Assembly: GCA_027943745.1 (NCBI GenBank)
Contig: AP025763.1
Coordinates: forward strand, 992,001-1,056,000
DNA: 64,000 nucleotides
Source: Neptuniibacter victor
GTDB lineage: Bacteria > Pseudomonadota > Gammaproteobacteria > Pseudomonadales > Balneatricaceae
Direction of reading: 5' to 3'
The notes beneath the pieces are model-generated. The model did not search any database and was not told the origin of the DNA. It was given only the letters and a program-made list of their open reading frames with translations. Positions 34,604-43,297 of this stretch are shown piece after piece; position 1 is the first letter of the stretch, and each line of letters starts with the position of its first letter. The position numbers and the translations under genes are program-made.

Positions 34604-36862
34604 ATGACAAAAGCGATAGAAAAGGATACTCAGCAGTTTTATTCACGCTTAACCAAAGTCCTGAGCAAAATATATCAGGCAAAACGCTTTGAAGATGCAT
34701 ACCCATTAGTTGAAAAAACACTATTGGCGCTTTTTAATGCTCAGCGTATCACCGTATATCAACGAAACCGTTCGAGCAAGGATATCGTTTCTCGTTTTAA
34801 AACGGGTCAAGATTTGCAAGAGATCAGAGTACCTATTACGGCCTCTTCAATTGCAGGCTATGTGGCACTGAGCAAACAGCCCGTTGTGATTAAAGATGTT
34901 ACAGATAGCACTGAGCTGCAGAACATTCATCCTGCCTTACGTTTTAATGCCTCCTTTGAAAAAAATATTGAGTTTACGAGTCGTTCAATGTTGGTGCTGC
35001 CTATCTTATATCAAGATGTATTATTGGGCGTGCTGCAGATTATTAATAGACGGGACGGCAAGTACTTTTCTGCGATAGATTTAAAACGGGGTAAGCAGTT
35101 TGCAGAGTTGGTGGGGCAGAAGTTTCGCTATGATTTTGGCTGCACAGAACATCCCTTTGATTTTCTGATTGAGCAGGGGCTGATAGAAGAAAAGGCGTTT
35201 ACTCAGTTAGAAAGTAAAGCGGATCAAAGAACGCCTCTCACTCGACTGCTCAGAGATCATGCACGATTAACCAGTCAGCAGATAGGCCAATCATTAGAGT
35301 GCTTCTACCAAGTCCCTTTTATTGGCTATAACCCTGAAAAATACTTCCTGCACCCTTTGTGCGAACAGGTTAATAAAGCCTATTTAAAGAATAGTAATAT
35401 TGTACTGCTGTCAGAGCAGGGCAATGAAACTGTTTTTATCTTGATTGATGACCCTAATGATACAAAGCGTTTGATCGAGATTAAAAACGTAGTGGGACAG
35501 CATGATGCTCAAATCTGCGTTGGCTTACTCGACGATATTCATCAATATCTCGGTGTTGTGTCTACCAATAATGCCAGCGAAGGCGCCAATCTTAGCAGTA
35601 TCCTTGATGAGCTTGATGATAATCAGGATCTGGAGGTTGATGATAGTAGTAGTGAAGCAGAAGAGGTCTCTGAAGAGGATTCTACCGTTGTTCGTTTGGT
35701 AAATCGTGTGCTTCTGGATGCAAAAAGGTTACGTGCATCAGATATACATATAGAGCCTGGAAAAGGAAAGGTGCCGACAAGCGTGCGCATGAGGATTGAT
35801 GGTGTGTGCCAAGAGATAATTCAGGTACCAGCGACCCATGCTAAAGCGACCGTTTCGCGTATTAAAATTATGTCTCGCCTAGATATTGCTGAAAAACGCT
35901 TGCCCCAAGATGGTAAGTTCGCGGTAAGGCTACAGGGGCAGCCGCTAGAGGTACGTGTAGCGACTATCCCGACGGTGAATGGCGAAGGTGTCGTTATGCG
36001 TTTACTGCAGAGTGGCGATCCTGTCTCTTATGATGAACTAAACTTATCGCCTAGAAATGCAGAAGGCTTGAAGGAACTGCTCGAACACCCCCATGGGATT
36101 TTATTGGTTGTAGGTCCTACCGGTTCAGGTAAAACGACAACACTACACGCCTTACTGGCCACGCTTAATACACCAGAAAAGAAAATTTGGACGGCTGAAG
36201 ATCCGGTGGAAATCACCCAGCCTGGGTTGCAGCAAGTACAGATTCAACCTAAGACTGGCTTTACTTTTGCGGCAGCACTGAGGGCTTTTCTGCGTGCAGA
36301 TCCCGATATTATTTTAATTGGCGAGATGCGTGATAAGGAAACGGCACATTCTGCCATTGAAGCATCACTAACCGGACACTTAGTGCTATCTACTCTGCAT
36401 ACCAATTCTGCGCCGGAGACCATTACTCGACTGTTGGATCTGGGTATAGACCCTGTCAGTTTTTCAGATGCATTACTTGGCGTATTGGCCCAGCGACTTG
36501 TAAGAACCTTATGTCAAAGTTGCCGTAAACCTTATAAGGCCAAACAGGAAGAAATTGATTATTTAACCCGGCGATACGGTAAGCATGCTGCTGAGCTGGG
36601 GCTAGGGGATAAAGTTAAACTGTATAAAGCGGTTGGTTGTGCCGAGTGCAACCATACAGGCTATCGAGGCCGAACTGGAATTCATGAGCTGTTGGTTTCT
36701 ACGCCAACCATGGCAGAGAAAATTAATGAGGGTGCCACGATCGGTGAGATCCGCCTTCAGGCAGAAAATGACAATATGCGTAGCTTACTGCAAGATGGCA
36801 TTTTAAAGGTGTTAAAGGGCGATATAGACTTCGATCAACTGCGAAGAGTAATTGCGGAGTAA
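34604..36862 (+). CDS. GAF domain - GspE/PilB-type secretion ATPase fusion (orphan)
   Basis: This 752-residue protein has an N-terminal GAF domain (about 20-175, IVSRFKTGQDLQEIRVPITA), a GspE/MshE-type N-terminal domain (about 185-320), an acidic linker (335-360) and a complete GspE ATPase: Walker A GPTGSGKT (504-511), Walker B region DPDIILIGEMRD (566-577), the His box HLVLSTLHTNS and four zinc cysteines (C637, C640, C679, C682). Such ATPases drive type II secretion or type IV pilus assembly, but no other secretion gene is near. The GAF domain could bind a cyclic nucleotide, which fits the adenylate cyclase gene that begins 3 bp downstream. That link is inference. Confidence 0.88.
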   Translation: MTKAIEKDTQQFYSRLTKVLSKIYQAKRFEDAYPLVEKTLLALFNAQRITVYQRNRSSKDIVSRFKTGQDLQEIRVPITASSIAGYVALSKQPVVIKDVTDSTELQNIHPALRFNASFEKNIEFTSRSMLVLPILYQDVLLGVLQIINRRDGKYFSAIDLKRGKQFAELVGQKFRYDFGCTEHPFDFLIEQGLIEEKAFTQLESKADQRTPLTRLLRDHARLTSQQIGQSLECFYQVPFIGYNPEKYFLHPLCEQVNKAYLKNSNIVLLSEQGNETVFILIDDPNDTKRLIEIKNVVGQHDAQICVGLLDDIHQYLGVVSTNNASEGANLSSILDELDDNQDLEVDDSSSEAEEVSEEDSTVVRLVNRVLLDAKRLRASDIHIEPGKGKVPTSVRMRIDGVCQEIIQVPATHAKATVSRIKIMSRLDIAEKRLPQDGKFAVRLQGQPLEVRVATIPTVNGEGVVMRLLQSGDPVSYDELNLSPRNAEGLKELLEHPHGILLVVGPTGSGKTTTLHALLATLNTPEKKIWTAEDPVEITQPGLQQVQIQPKTGFTFAAALRAFLRADPDIILIGEMRDKETAHSAIEASLTGHLVLSTLHTNSAPETITRLLDLGIDPVSFSDALLGVLAQRLVRTLCQSCRKPYKAKQEEIDYLTRRYGKHAAELGLGDKVKLYKAVGCAECNHTGYRGRTGIHELLVSTPTMAEKINEGATIGEIRLQAENDNMRSLLQDGILKVLKGDIDFDQLRRVIAE

Positions 36863-36865
36863 GCG

Positions 36866-39061
36866 ATGAAGCAGCGTTGGATACGTACATTCTTAGGCTT
36901 TGCGCTCACTTTTCTAATGGTCATTCCGGTCATAACTGGTGAGCGTTCTGACTTGCTTGAGCGCTTTGAATATGATCTTTACGATATGCGTTTACGTCAG
37001 TTTTTATCTACTGAGAAAGATCCGCGTATTGTGATTGTTGATGTAGATGAGGCGAGCCTTGCAGCTGAGGGAAGGTGGCCTTGGAATCGCGTAAAATTAG
37101 CTAAAATGCTCGATCAGTTATTTGACCATTATGGAGTCGCCATTGTTGGCTTTGATATGGTTTTTTCGGAAGCAGATCAGAGCATAGATCTTCAGCAAAT
37201 GAGGCAGCTGTTAAAGGAGGGTGATGGTGAGCAAAGTATCGAAGATTTGCTGCTCGCGTTGAACTCCGATCAGCAATTCTCGCAAGCTATTTCTGATCGT
37301 CCTGTGGTACTCGGCTATCTGTTTGACCGAAGTACTAAGTTGTTACATGTTGGCCATCCTGGCAACCCCGTAGTACCTGAAGATCCCGTTTTAGCAACCT
37401 TACCTATTCCTGAAGCTAACGGCGTTATTTCGAGCTTAGATGAGCTGCAAAGCGTGAGTGTATGGAATGGCTTTTTTGATAACCCGATGGTCGATTCTGA
37501 TGGTGTCTACCGGCGAGTGCCTGTTCTTCAGCGTTTTCAAGGAGAATATTTTCCATCCTTAGCACTGTCAATGATGCTTGCGCTGTTTGGGGAGGAGCAA
37601 GTGCAGCCGATTGTGGAAAGTGATGCAACGGGGGAGCGTAAAGCGCTCGTGGCTGTTGAAGTGGCAGGTATGCGTATTCCTGTGGATCAGCATGGCGCTG
37701 TTTTGGTTCCCTATCGAGGTCCACAAGGAAGCTTTCCCTATATTTCAGCTACCGAGGTTATTCAGGGTACCGCTGACCCTGCTGCATTAGATGGGGCCAT
37801 TATTATGGTGGGTACTAGCGCTGCAGGGTTACTTGATCTTAGGGTAACACCCATGAGTAATCGTTATTCTGGTGTTGAGGTGCACGCAAATATACTGTCA
37901 GGCATGCTTGATGAGCGGATACAGCATCAGCCTGATTACACACTCGGAGTGGAACTCGTTCAGCTTATTCTGAGCGGTCTGTTGCTTTCCGTGTTGATCC
38001 CACGGGTTTCAGTGCTTGCTTCAACGATTGTGACATTGGTCATAAGTGCAATATTGGTTGCCTTTAATTTATATGCTTGGCATGAAATGTTATGGGTCAT
38101 CCCGCTGGGATATACCTTGGTGCTTATCTCGGTCTTGTACCTTTTTCAACAAACCACCGGTTACTTTTTCGAAACAAGAAATATAGCGCAATTGGCTAAT
38201 CAGTTTGGTCAATATATCCCCCCCGAGGTTGTCGAAGAGCTTGGTCAACAAGACCAGTCGGTACAGCTTTCGGGTGAAAGTAGAGATATGAGCGTATTCT
38301 TCTCTGATGTTCGGGGTTTTACTAGCTTGTCTGAGCAGCTGAACCCTCAACAATTAACGCAGCTTATGAATATTTATCTGACGGGAATGACGAAAGTGAT
38401 TCATGAGCAGCGTGGCACAGTGGATAAATATATAGGTGATGCTGTTATGGCATTTTGGGGGGCTCCCTTAAAAGATGAACAACATGCTCGGCATGCACTA
38501 GAAGCGGCCTTGAAAATGTTGGATATCATGCCAGAGCTTAATAAAGAATTAGAAATGAAAGGCTTACCGCCGGTGCGTGTTGGTATGGGGATTAATAGCG
38601 GACCTATGAATGTTGGCAATATGGGATCTTCATTCCGTATGGCTTATACCGTCATGGGAGATGCAGTTAATTTAGCATCTCGTTTGGAAGGACTGACCAA
38701 ATATTACGGAACCCCTTTGTTGGTTAGCGGGGAGTTGGTTGCAAAAGTACCTGAATACTTATATCGACGCCTAGACAAAGTGCAGGTTAAAGGGCGGCGA
38801 GAAGCGGTAGAAATATTTGAACCTATTACTTTGCTGGGCAAAGCGACATCCGAGCAGAAACAAGCCGTGGATCTGTTTCATGAAGGTATTGAGCTGTATT
38901 CTTCACGAAGGTGGCTAGAAGCGGAAAATCTTTTTAAGGAATATCTTACCTTACACGAGACTGATGCAATGGCCGCTATCTATCTACAACGTATATCCGA
39001 TATGACGAGTACGCCACCTGACGAGGGGTGGGATGCTGTTTATAGCCATATGAGCAAATAA
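36866..39061 (+). CDS. CHASE2 sensor adenylate cyclase (class III)
   Basis: The 731-residue protein has one N-terminal TM (about 8-24), a periplasmic CHASE2 domain (about 30-345: YDMRLRQFL, RIVIVDVDEASLAAEGRWPW, YSGVEVHANILSGML), three TMs (about 355-435) and a class III cyclase domain (about 470-650). Both metal aspartates are present (D481 in FFSDVRGFT and D525 in KYIGDAVMAFW), as is the KYIGD/MGDAVNLASRLE context typical of adenylate rather than guanylate cyclases. A C-terminal TPR-like tail follows (about 665-731). It makes cAMP in response to an extracytoplasmic signal. It is coupled to the GAF-GspE gene (3-bp gap). Confidence 0.92.
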   Translation: MKQRWIRTFLGFALTFLMVIPVITGERSDLLERFEYDLYDMRLRQFLSTEKDPRIVIVDVDEASLAAEGRWPWNRVKLAKMLDQLFDHYGVAIVGFDMVFSEADQSIDLQQMRQLLKEGDGEQSIEDLLLALNSDQQFSQAISDRPVVLGYLFDRSTKLLHVGHPGNPVVPEDPVLATLPIPEANGVISSLDELQSVSVWNGFFDNPMVDSDGVYRRVPVLQRFQGEYFPSLALSMMLALFGEEQVQPIVESDATGERKALVAVEVAGMRIPVDQHGAVLVPYRGPQGSFPYISATEVIQGTADPAALDGAIIMVGTSAAGLLDLRVTPMSNRYSGVEVHANILSGMLDERIQHQPDYTLGVELVQLILSGLLLSVLIPRVSVLASTIVTLVISAILVAFNLYAWHEMLWVIPLGYTLVLISVLYLFQQTTGYFFETRNIAQLANQFGQYIPPEVVEELGQQDQSVQLSGESRDMSVFFSDVRGFTSLSEQLNPQQLTQLMNIYLTGMTKVIHEQRGTVDKYIGDAVMAFWGAPLKDEQHARHALEAALKMLDIMPELNKELEMKGLPPVRVGMGINSGPMNVGNMGSSFRMAYTVMGDAVNLASRLEGLTKYYGTPLLVSGELVAKVPEYLYRRLDKVQVKGRREAVEIFEPITLLGKATSEQKQAVDLFHEGIELYSSRRWLEAENLFKEYLTLHETDAMAAIYLQRISDMTSTPPDEGWDAVYSHMSK

Positions 39062-39125
39062 GACTTCTTGTTGGCAGGCTTGGTCTATTGTCTAAATTTA
39101 TAGTTCAAAGTCCTAGTTCAGGCCT

Positions 39126-40718
39126 CTAGTCCAAGCCTGGTAAAGCTGAGATCTCGAATTCATCAATTTGCCTAGGGGTCATATGTTGTTCTGCGTATTT
39201 CAGATAGGTTCCGCTATGGACGAAGAGCTTGAATAGGTCAGCATCTAAATGATTATCTTGCACCATTCGACCCAGAATCGTCATCGCTTGAGAAAGTAGC
39301 ATGCCTTTTTTATAAGGACGATCAGGGGATGTCAGGGCTTCAAAAATATCGGCTATGCACATGATACGTGCCCGAGTAGAGAGAGCATCCGCTTTTAAAC
39401 CGCGAGGATAACCGCTACCGTCCATATGTTCGTGATGGTTACAGGCTATCTCGGGTACTTCTTGAAGCTGCTTCGGATAGTTCAACGATTCCAGCATATC
39501 TATTGATACTTTAATATGATCCCTCATAACCTGACGTTCATTTTCTGTCAGGGTTCCTTTACGAATACAAAGGTTATCGGTTTCATCTTTGGTGAGTAAT
39601 TGACGGAGATTGCCTTCTGCGTCTACCCAGCTGATCTCTGCAATACTGAGGATACGTGCAGTATCTTCATCGGCCATGAATTCTGATCCGGTATTTGAAC
39701 GGCGAATGAAATCTATGTCCGCGTCAATTTGCTGCTGTCGTTGTGATAGATGTGTAAGCGCTTTTTCGCACTGATCGGTATTGAGCGTCGTACTTTGTCT
39801 AAGGTACTCAATCTCTAAGTGCTGTTTATACTCACGGAAACGAGATTCTATTAACGCGATACGATCAAACATCGTATGTAGTTTGGTGGCTTTGTCAATT
39901 ATATATTCGGGCGTCGTTATTTTGCCGCAATCGTGAAGCCATGCCGAGATCCGTAATTCATACATCTCAATGTCATTGAAACAGGTATCAGCAAATGTGC
40001 CTTGATGAGCGTTATTAACCGCATCGGCCAATAGCATGGCTATTTCGGGCACTTGTTCACAATGTTTCCCGGTGACGGGTGACTTGTGGTCAATGGCCCT
40101 ACCAATTAACTTAATGAACGATTCAAACAGTTGGCGTTGGGCATCAATTAAACGGCGTTTTGTTAGGACTGTTGCGGCTAAAGAGGCTAAGGATTCAACC
40201 AGATGTTGTTGAGTTTCAGGGAAGGCAATAACGTTTCCTTCATGATCAACAGCGTTGATAAGCTGCAGTACACCAATTATCTCGCCTTCATGGTCCTGTA
40301 GGGGGACACAGAGAAATGATTTTGAGTGGTAACTGAGTTGCTTGTCAAAATTCCGAGTACCGGAAAAATCATACTCAGTACAGTCGTAGGCATCAGGGAT
40401 GTTGATGGTTTCCCGCTGAACAAATGTTTGTACTACGACTAGCTTTGACGCTTGCTGCTGCGAATTGAATAACTGTATCGCAGGCAGGTCCCTCGGCTTA
40501 CGGTGAATCCCGAGAGAGCGGTTATGCAGAATAGTGAAAGCGAGTTCGTTCTCATTTTCTTCATTCAGTGTATATAGCGTGCCGCCATCTGCATTGGTTA
40601 AGTACATGCACCCAAGAATAATTCTGTCTAAAAGCTTGGTATGATCTTTTTCGGTTGTTAAAGCGCCGGTAAGGTCTGCAAGCTGTTTTACGATTTCTTG
40701 AGTGTCTAAGTGACTCAT
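39126..40718 (-). CDS. GAF - HD-GYP phosphodiesterase with a long helical insert
   Basis: This 530-residue protein has a GAF domain (about 15-190) and an HD-GYP domain (about 205-515) with the metal HD (H262, D263 in LHDCGKITT) and the signature HHEHMDGSGYP (428-438). HD-GYP enzymes hydrolyse c-di-GMP (or cGAMP in some lineages). About 110 residues of predicted helix (roughly 282-390) are inserted between the two motifs, far more than in the usual domain. It is cytoplasmic. It is convergent with the adenylate cyclase gene and lies 90 bp downstream of the AAA/YbjN operon on the same strand, so read-through from there is possible. Confidence 0.9.
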   Translation of the reverse strand: MSHLDTQEIVKQLADLTGALTTEKDHTKLLDRIILGCMYLTNADGGTLYTLNEENENELAFTILHNRSLGIHRKPRDLPAIQLFNSQQQASKLVVVQTFVQRETINIPDAYDCTEYDFSGTRNFDKQLSYHSKSFLCVPLQDHEGEIIGVLQLINAVDHEGNVIAFPETQQHLVESLASLAATVLTKRRLIDAQRQLFESFIKLIGRAIDHKSPVTGKHCEQVPEIAMLLADAVNNAHQGTFADTCFNDIEMYELRISAWLHDCGKITTPEYIIDKATKLHTMFDRIALIESRFREYKQHLEIEYLRQSTTLNTDQCEKALTHLSQRQQQIDADIDFIRRSNTGSEFMADEDTARILSIAEISWVDAEGNLRQLLTKDETDNLCIRKGTLTENERQVMRDHIKVSIDMLESLNYPKQLQEVPEIACNHHEHMDGSGYPRGLKADALSTRARIMCIADIFEALTSPDRPYKKGMLLSQAMTILGRMVQDNHLDADLFKLFVHSGTYLKYAEQHMTPRQIDEFEISALPGLD

Positions 40719-40809
40719 AACTATTCCGGTGGCACGATTCTAATATAACTGTAAATGTGGCTATGATAGACAGCGCTGTCAAGGCTAACCGCTTTAATTA
40801 GCCGAATTA

Positions 40810-42138
40810 TTAGAGTGGTTTCTGTTCTCTATAATCTTCGTCACTGTTATCGGTATCAGATAGAAGCTCTAACTTTATATGTAGTACCGGTATATGCTGG
40901 TTCGGCTGGTGGTTGTTTAATAGCTTTTCTAGCAGGGATTTGGTTTTGCTTATCTGTGGTGAATAATGGTTTAGCTGGATATTTTCAGCCAACATGGAAA
41001 AGAGCTTTTTATTATCGTTATCTAACTGCTCATAAGCGCTTTGGGCTTGCTGGTATAGGCTCTGCTCTTCTGAAATTGATGTATCATTACCTGCGAATGT
41101 TTCAGTCTGCAGCTGGCGTTTTGAAAAGGCGAGCTTAATGTGTTCAGAGGTCGGAAGGTTGGTAATCAGGTCAACTAAGAACAGTGCGCCAGAATTAAAA
41201 TACACCGCCGAAGATTGCTGTTGGCAGTAGTGTGTCATTAGGAAGTATCCTGCCAGAAGTACTTCAGGGCTCCAGCTTCCAAAGGTTTTCTTTGATTGTT
41301 TTTTAAATTCATTCAGCTCTGAGATATAGAAGCAAAATGGCAGTAGAGGGTGGTTACTCTCTTCTGATATAGATTGACTGACCTCTTGTAGATCTAAACG
41401 CTCCATCACCACGGTTTTTGCATCGTGTAGCCAATTATAGGTGCTTTCACTGTCGGCGAACCTTCCGGTGAAATAACCCTCAGTACAAGCTTTGACGAGT
41501 AGGTTCTGTTTGCTTGGGTCTTGAACGGATACGTTCCACGTTTCATTTACCGATGAGTATTTGAACGCTAGCTCTATGGCTTCAATAAGCTGCTGTATGT
41601 GGTTTTTGATATCGGCGTGGAGTGTTTCTAACGTATCAGTAACGCCATGTTTGTTCGCGACCAGCATATCTTGGATGTAGCTGATTTTATGCTCATCATC
41701 AATAAAGTTGATTACCGAATATTTATCAGAGGTTTCTTTTCGAAGTGATGAGTAAAAAGCTTCTTCAAACCGGTTAGATGCTGAGACCAAGCGGTTAGCT
41801 GCTTGGGTAATACCATAATAGTTATCGATCAGCTGTTCATGGAGACCTTCGTAATATACATGGTTCTCTTGGGTTTGCTGTCTTGCCGCGATATCTGCGG
41901 CTCTAGAAGCGATGGAAATAGCCACATAGGCGCCTGCAAAGGCGATAGGGAGACCGATAATTAAGTTGATAGAGTCAGATATTGTCGACCATTGGGCGAA
42001 GTTGACCTGTTTTAGCGTACCCGGTGCGCTGAGTAGCACAATCATTCCAATGAAAAGAATAAGTGCAACAACCAAAAAATAGGCAATACCCATTTTGAAA
42101 TTGCGAAATTCCTGATTCTTTCTCATTTTAGTTTTCAT
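40810..42138 (-). CDS. Two-TM membrane protein with long helical cytoplasmic region (unknown)
   Basis: From ATG 42138 the protein has about 442 residues. A basic N-terminus is followed by TM1 (about 16-39) and TM2 (about 55-80, INLIIGLPIAFAGAYVAISI), then about 360 residues of mostly helical, soluble sequence with few recognisable motifs. I do not recognise the family. It is the last gene of the operon headed by the AAA/M41 protease. Its ATG overlaps the stop of the upstream YbjN-like gene in a TGATG junction, so its translation is coupled. A membrane anchor or client for the protease is a plausible role, by context only. Confidence 0.8.
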   Translation of the reverse strand: MKTKMRKNQEFRNFKMGIAYFLVVALILFIGMIVLLSAPGTLKQVNFAQWSTISDSINLIIGLPIAFAGAYVAISIASRAADIAARQQTQENHVYYEGLHEQLIDNYYGITQAANRLVSASNRFEEAFYSSLRKETSDKYSVINFIDDEHKISYIQDMLVANKHGVTDTLETLHADIKNHIQQLIEAIELAFKYSSVNETWNVSVQDPSKQNLLVKACTEGYFTGRFADSESTYNWLHDAKTVVMERLDLQEVSQSISEESNHPLLPFCFYISELNEFKKQSKKTFGSWSPEVLLAGYFLMTHYCQQQSSAVYFNSGALFLVDLITNLPTSEHIKLAFSKRQLQTETFAGNDTSISEEQSLYQQAQSAYEQLDNDNKKLFSMLAENIQLNHYSPQISKTKSLLEKLLNNHQPNQHIPVLHIKLELLSDTDNSDEDYREQKPL

Positions 42139-42710
42139 CACTCGCTCTTGCCTTGATTACGTCGTTTTATCTCGACCAATAGTTCCAGCTGTTGGTCCGG
42201 ATCCATCTTTGAAATCTCGTGGCTTAAATCAGATTTGTAATCGATCAGCGGTAAACGGCCTTCTTCAACGGCAGCTCGTACCGTTTTGTCATTGGTGTCG
42301 ATCAGTTTTAAAAGGGCTTTAACAATTCGAGTGATCTGCTGCTTTGTGATTGAAGCATCTTCTAATGGCATATCGACAATCATTCTGATCTCACCATCGC
42401 GGTGGTCGTAGTCATAGAAACAGAGCTTTTTTTCAAAGGAGTTGCGGATTGCCACTTCGAAAAAAGCACGTCTGTAATTGCGATCAATACAGTTATAAAG
42501 CTTAGGGATGATGAACTTTATTAACTCACCGTTTTCTTGCACGGAGAAGAGAACAGATGCGTAATTATCGCCATCTTTATCCTTGTATTCCTTGGTAGGG
42601 AAACCCGAATAGATATAGCCCTCTTTTGCATTACTGTCGCTCGGGTGGGATTTATATTTCCAGCCGATATCATCAAGAAGAACTGCGAGTTGCGCTATTG
42701 TCGTTGCCAC
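42138..42710 (-). CDS. YbjN-like protein 2 (paralogue of the upstream gene)
   Basis: From GTG 42710 the product is about 190 residues. It has the pattern FYDYDHRDGEIRMIVDMPLE followed by DASITKQQI, which parallels GQWEYDPEDHDHHISIGFPI and DGDLTEKQF in the neighbouring gene, so the two are paralogues. YbjN-like proteins share a fold with type III secretion chaperones and usually act by binding other proteins. An upstream ATG at 42749 is in frame. I prefer the GTG because GGATGG lies 7 nt before it and the alignment with the paralogue (ATTIAQLAVLLDDIGWKY versus AIELKKIIRILDGLDLNY) begins there. The stop overlaps the next start as TGATG. Confidence 0.75.
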   Translation of the reverse strand: MATTIAQLAVLLDDIGWKYKSHPSDSNAKEGYIYSGFPTKEYKDKDGDNYASVLFSVQENGELIKFIIPKLYNCIDRNYRRAFFEVAIRNSFEKKLCFYDYDHRDGEIRMIVDMPLEDASITKQQITRIVKALLKLIDTNDKTVRAAVEEGRLPLIDYKSDLSHEISKMDPDQQLELLVEIKRRNQGKSE

Positions 42711-42787
42711 TGCTTTACCATCCAAAGCTATGACCCAGTACAGGATCATCACTAAACTGTACTGGGTTTGTTCATTATCTAACTAAA

Positions 42788-43297
42788 TTAAATGCCTGCT
42801 GGCTCAGAATCTAGCGCTGCTAGTTGCGCTAATAGCTCTTGGCGCTTACGCTCTTTTTCATCTTCAGCGCTATCAACTAAACCAAGGACTGCTTTCATTG
42901 GTTTGATGGAATCGACGCTTTTAGCGATAACAGTGAACATACGCATGAACTGCTTTTCTGTTAAATCGCCATCTTCGATAGGGAAGCCAATAGAGATATG
43001 GTGATCGTGGTCTTCTGGATCGTACTCCCATTGGCCTAGTTTGCGGGTGTAGTTTTGGTTCAACATCCAGTTTAGTAAGGCGGTACGTTTATCTTCATCC
43101 GCTTCGGCTACTAGATCATCAAGATGCTTTAGGGTACGCATGCTTAGGAATTCGCCATCTTCTAATAGCTTGATGATGATAAAAACTTTGTCTTCACCTT
43201 CCTGGTTGCCCAATACAAGCGTTTCTTCGTCGCGTTGGTCGTAATTAAGATCTAGTCCATCCAGAATACGAATGATTTTTTTTAGCTCAATAGCCAT
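42788..43297 (-). CDS. YbjN-like protein 1
   Basis: This 169-residue acidic cytoplasmic protein starts at ATG 43297, overlapping the stop of the AAA/M41 protease gene in a TGATG junction with GGAGAAGA upstream. It shows the YbjN-type order: an N-terminal helix, strands around KVFIIIKLLEDGEFLSMRTL, the GQWEYDPEDHDHHISIGFPI segment, then LTEKQFMRMF and a charged C-terminal helix. By fold class it is probably a chaperone- or adaptor-like binding protein. The position directly after the protease suggests substrate delivery or regulation; this is inference. Confidence 0.8.
   Translation of the reverse strand: MAIELKKIIRILDGLDLNYDQRDEETLVLGNQEGEDKVFIIIKLLEDGEFLSMRTLKHLDDLVAEADEDKRTALLNWMLNQNYTRKLGQWEYDPEDHDHHISIGFPIEDGDLTEKQFMRMFTVIAKSVDSIKPMKAVLGLVDSAEDEKERKRQELLAQLAALDSEPAGI

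Noticed and set aside
34604-36862. Type II secretion or type IV pilus locus
   Set aside because: Only the ATPase is present; no pilin, platform, secretin or prepilin peptidase gene is in the window.
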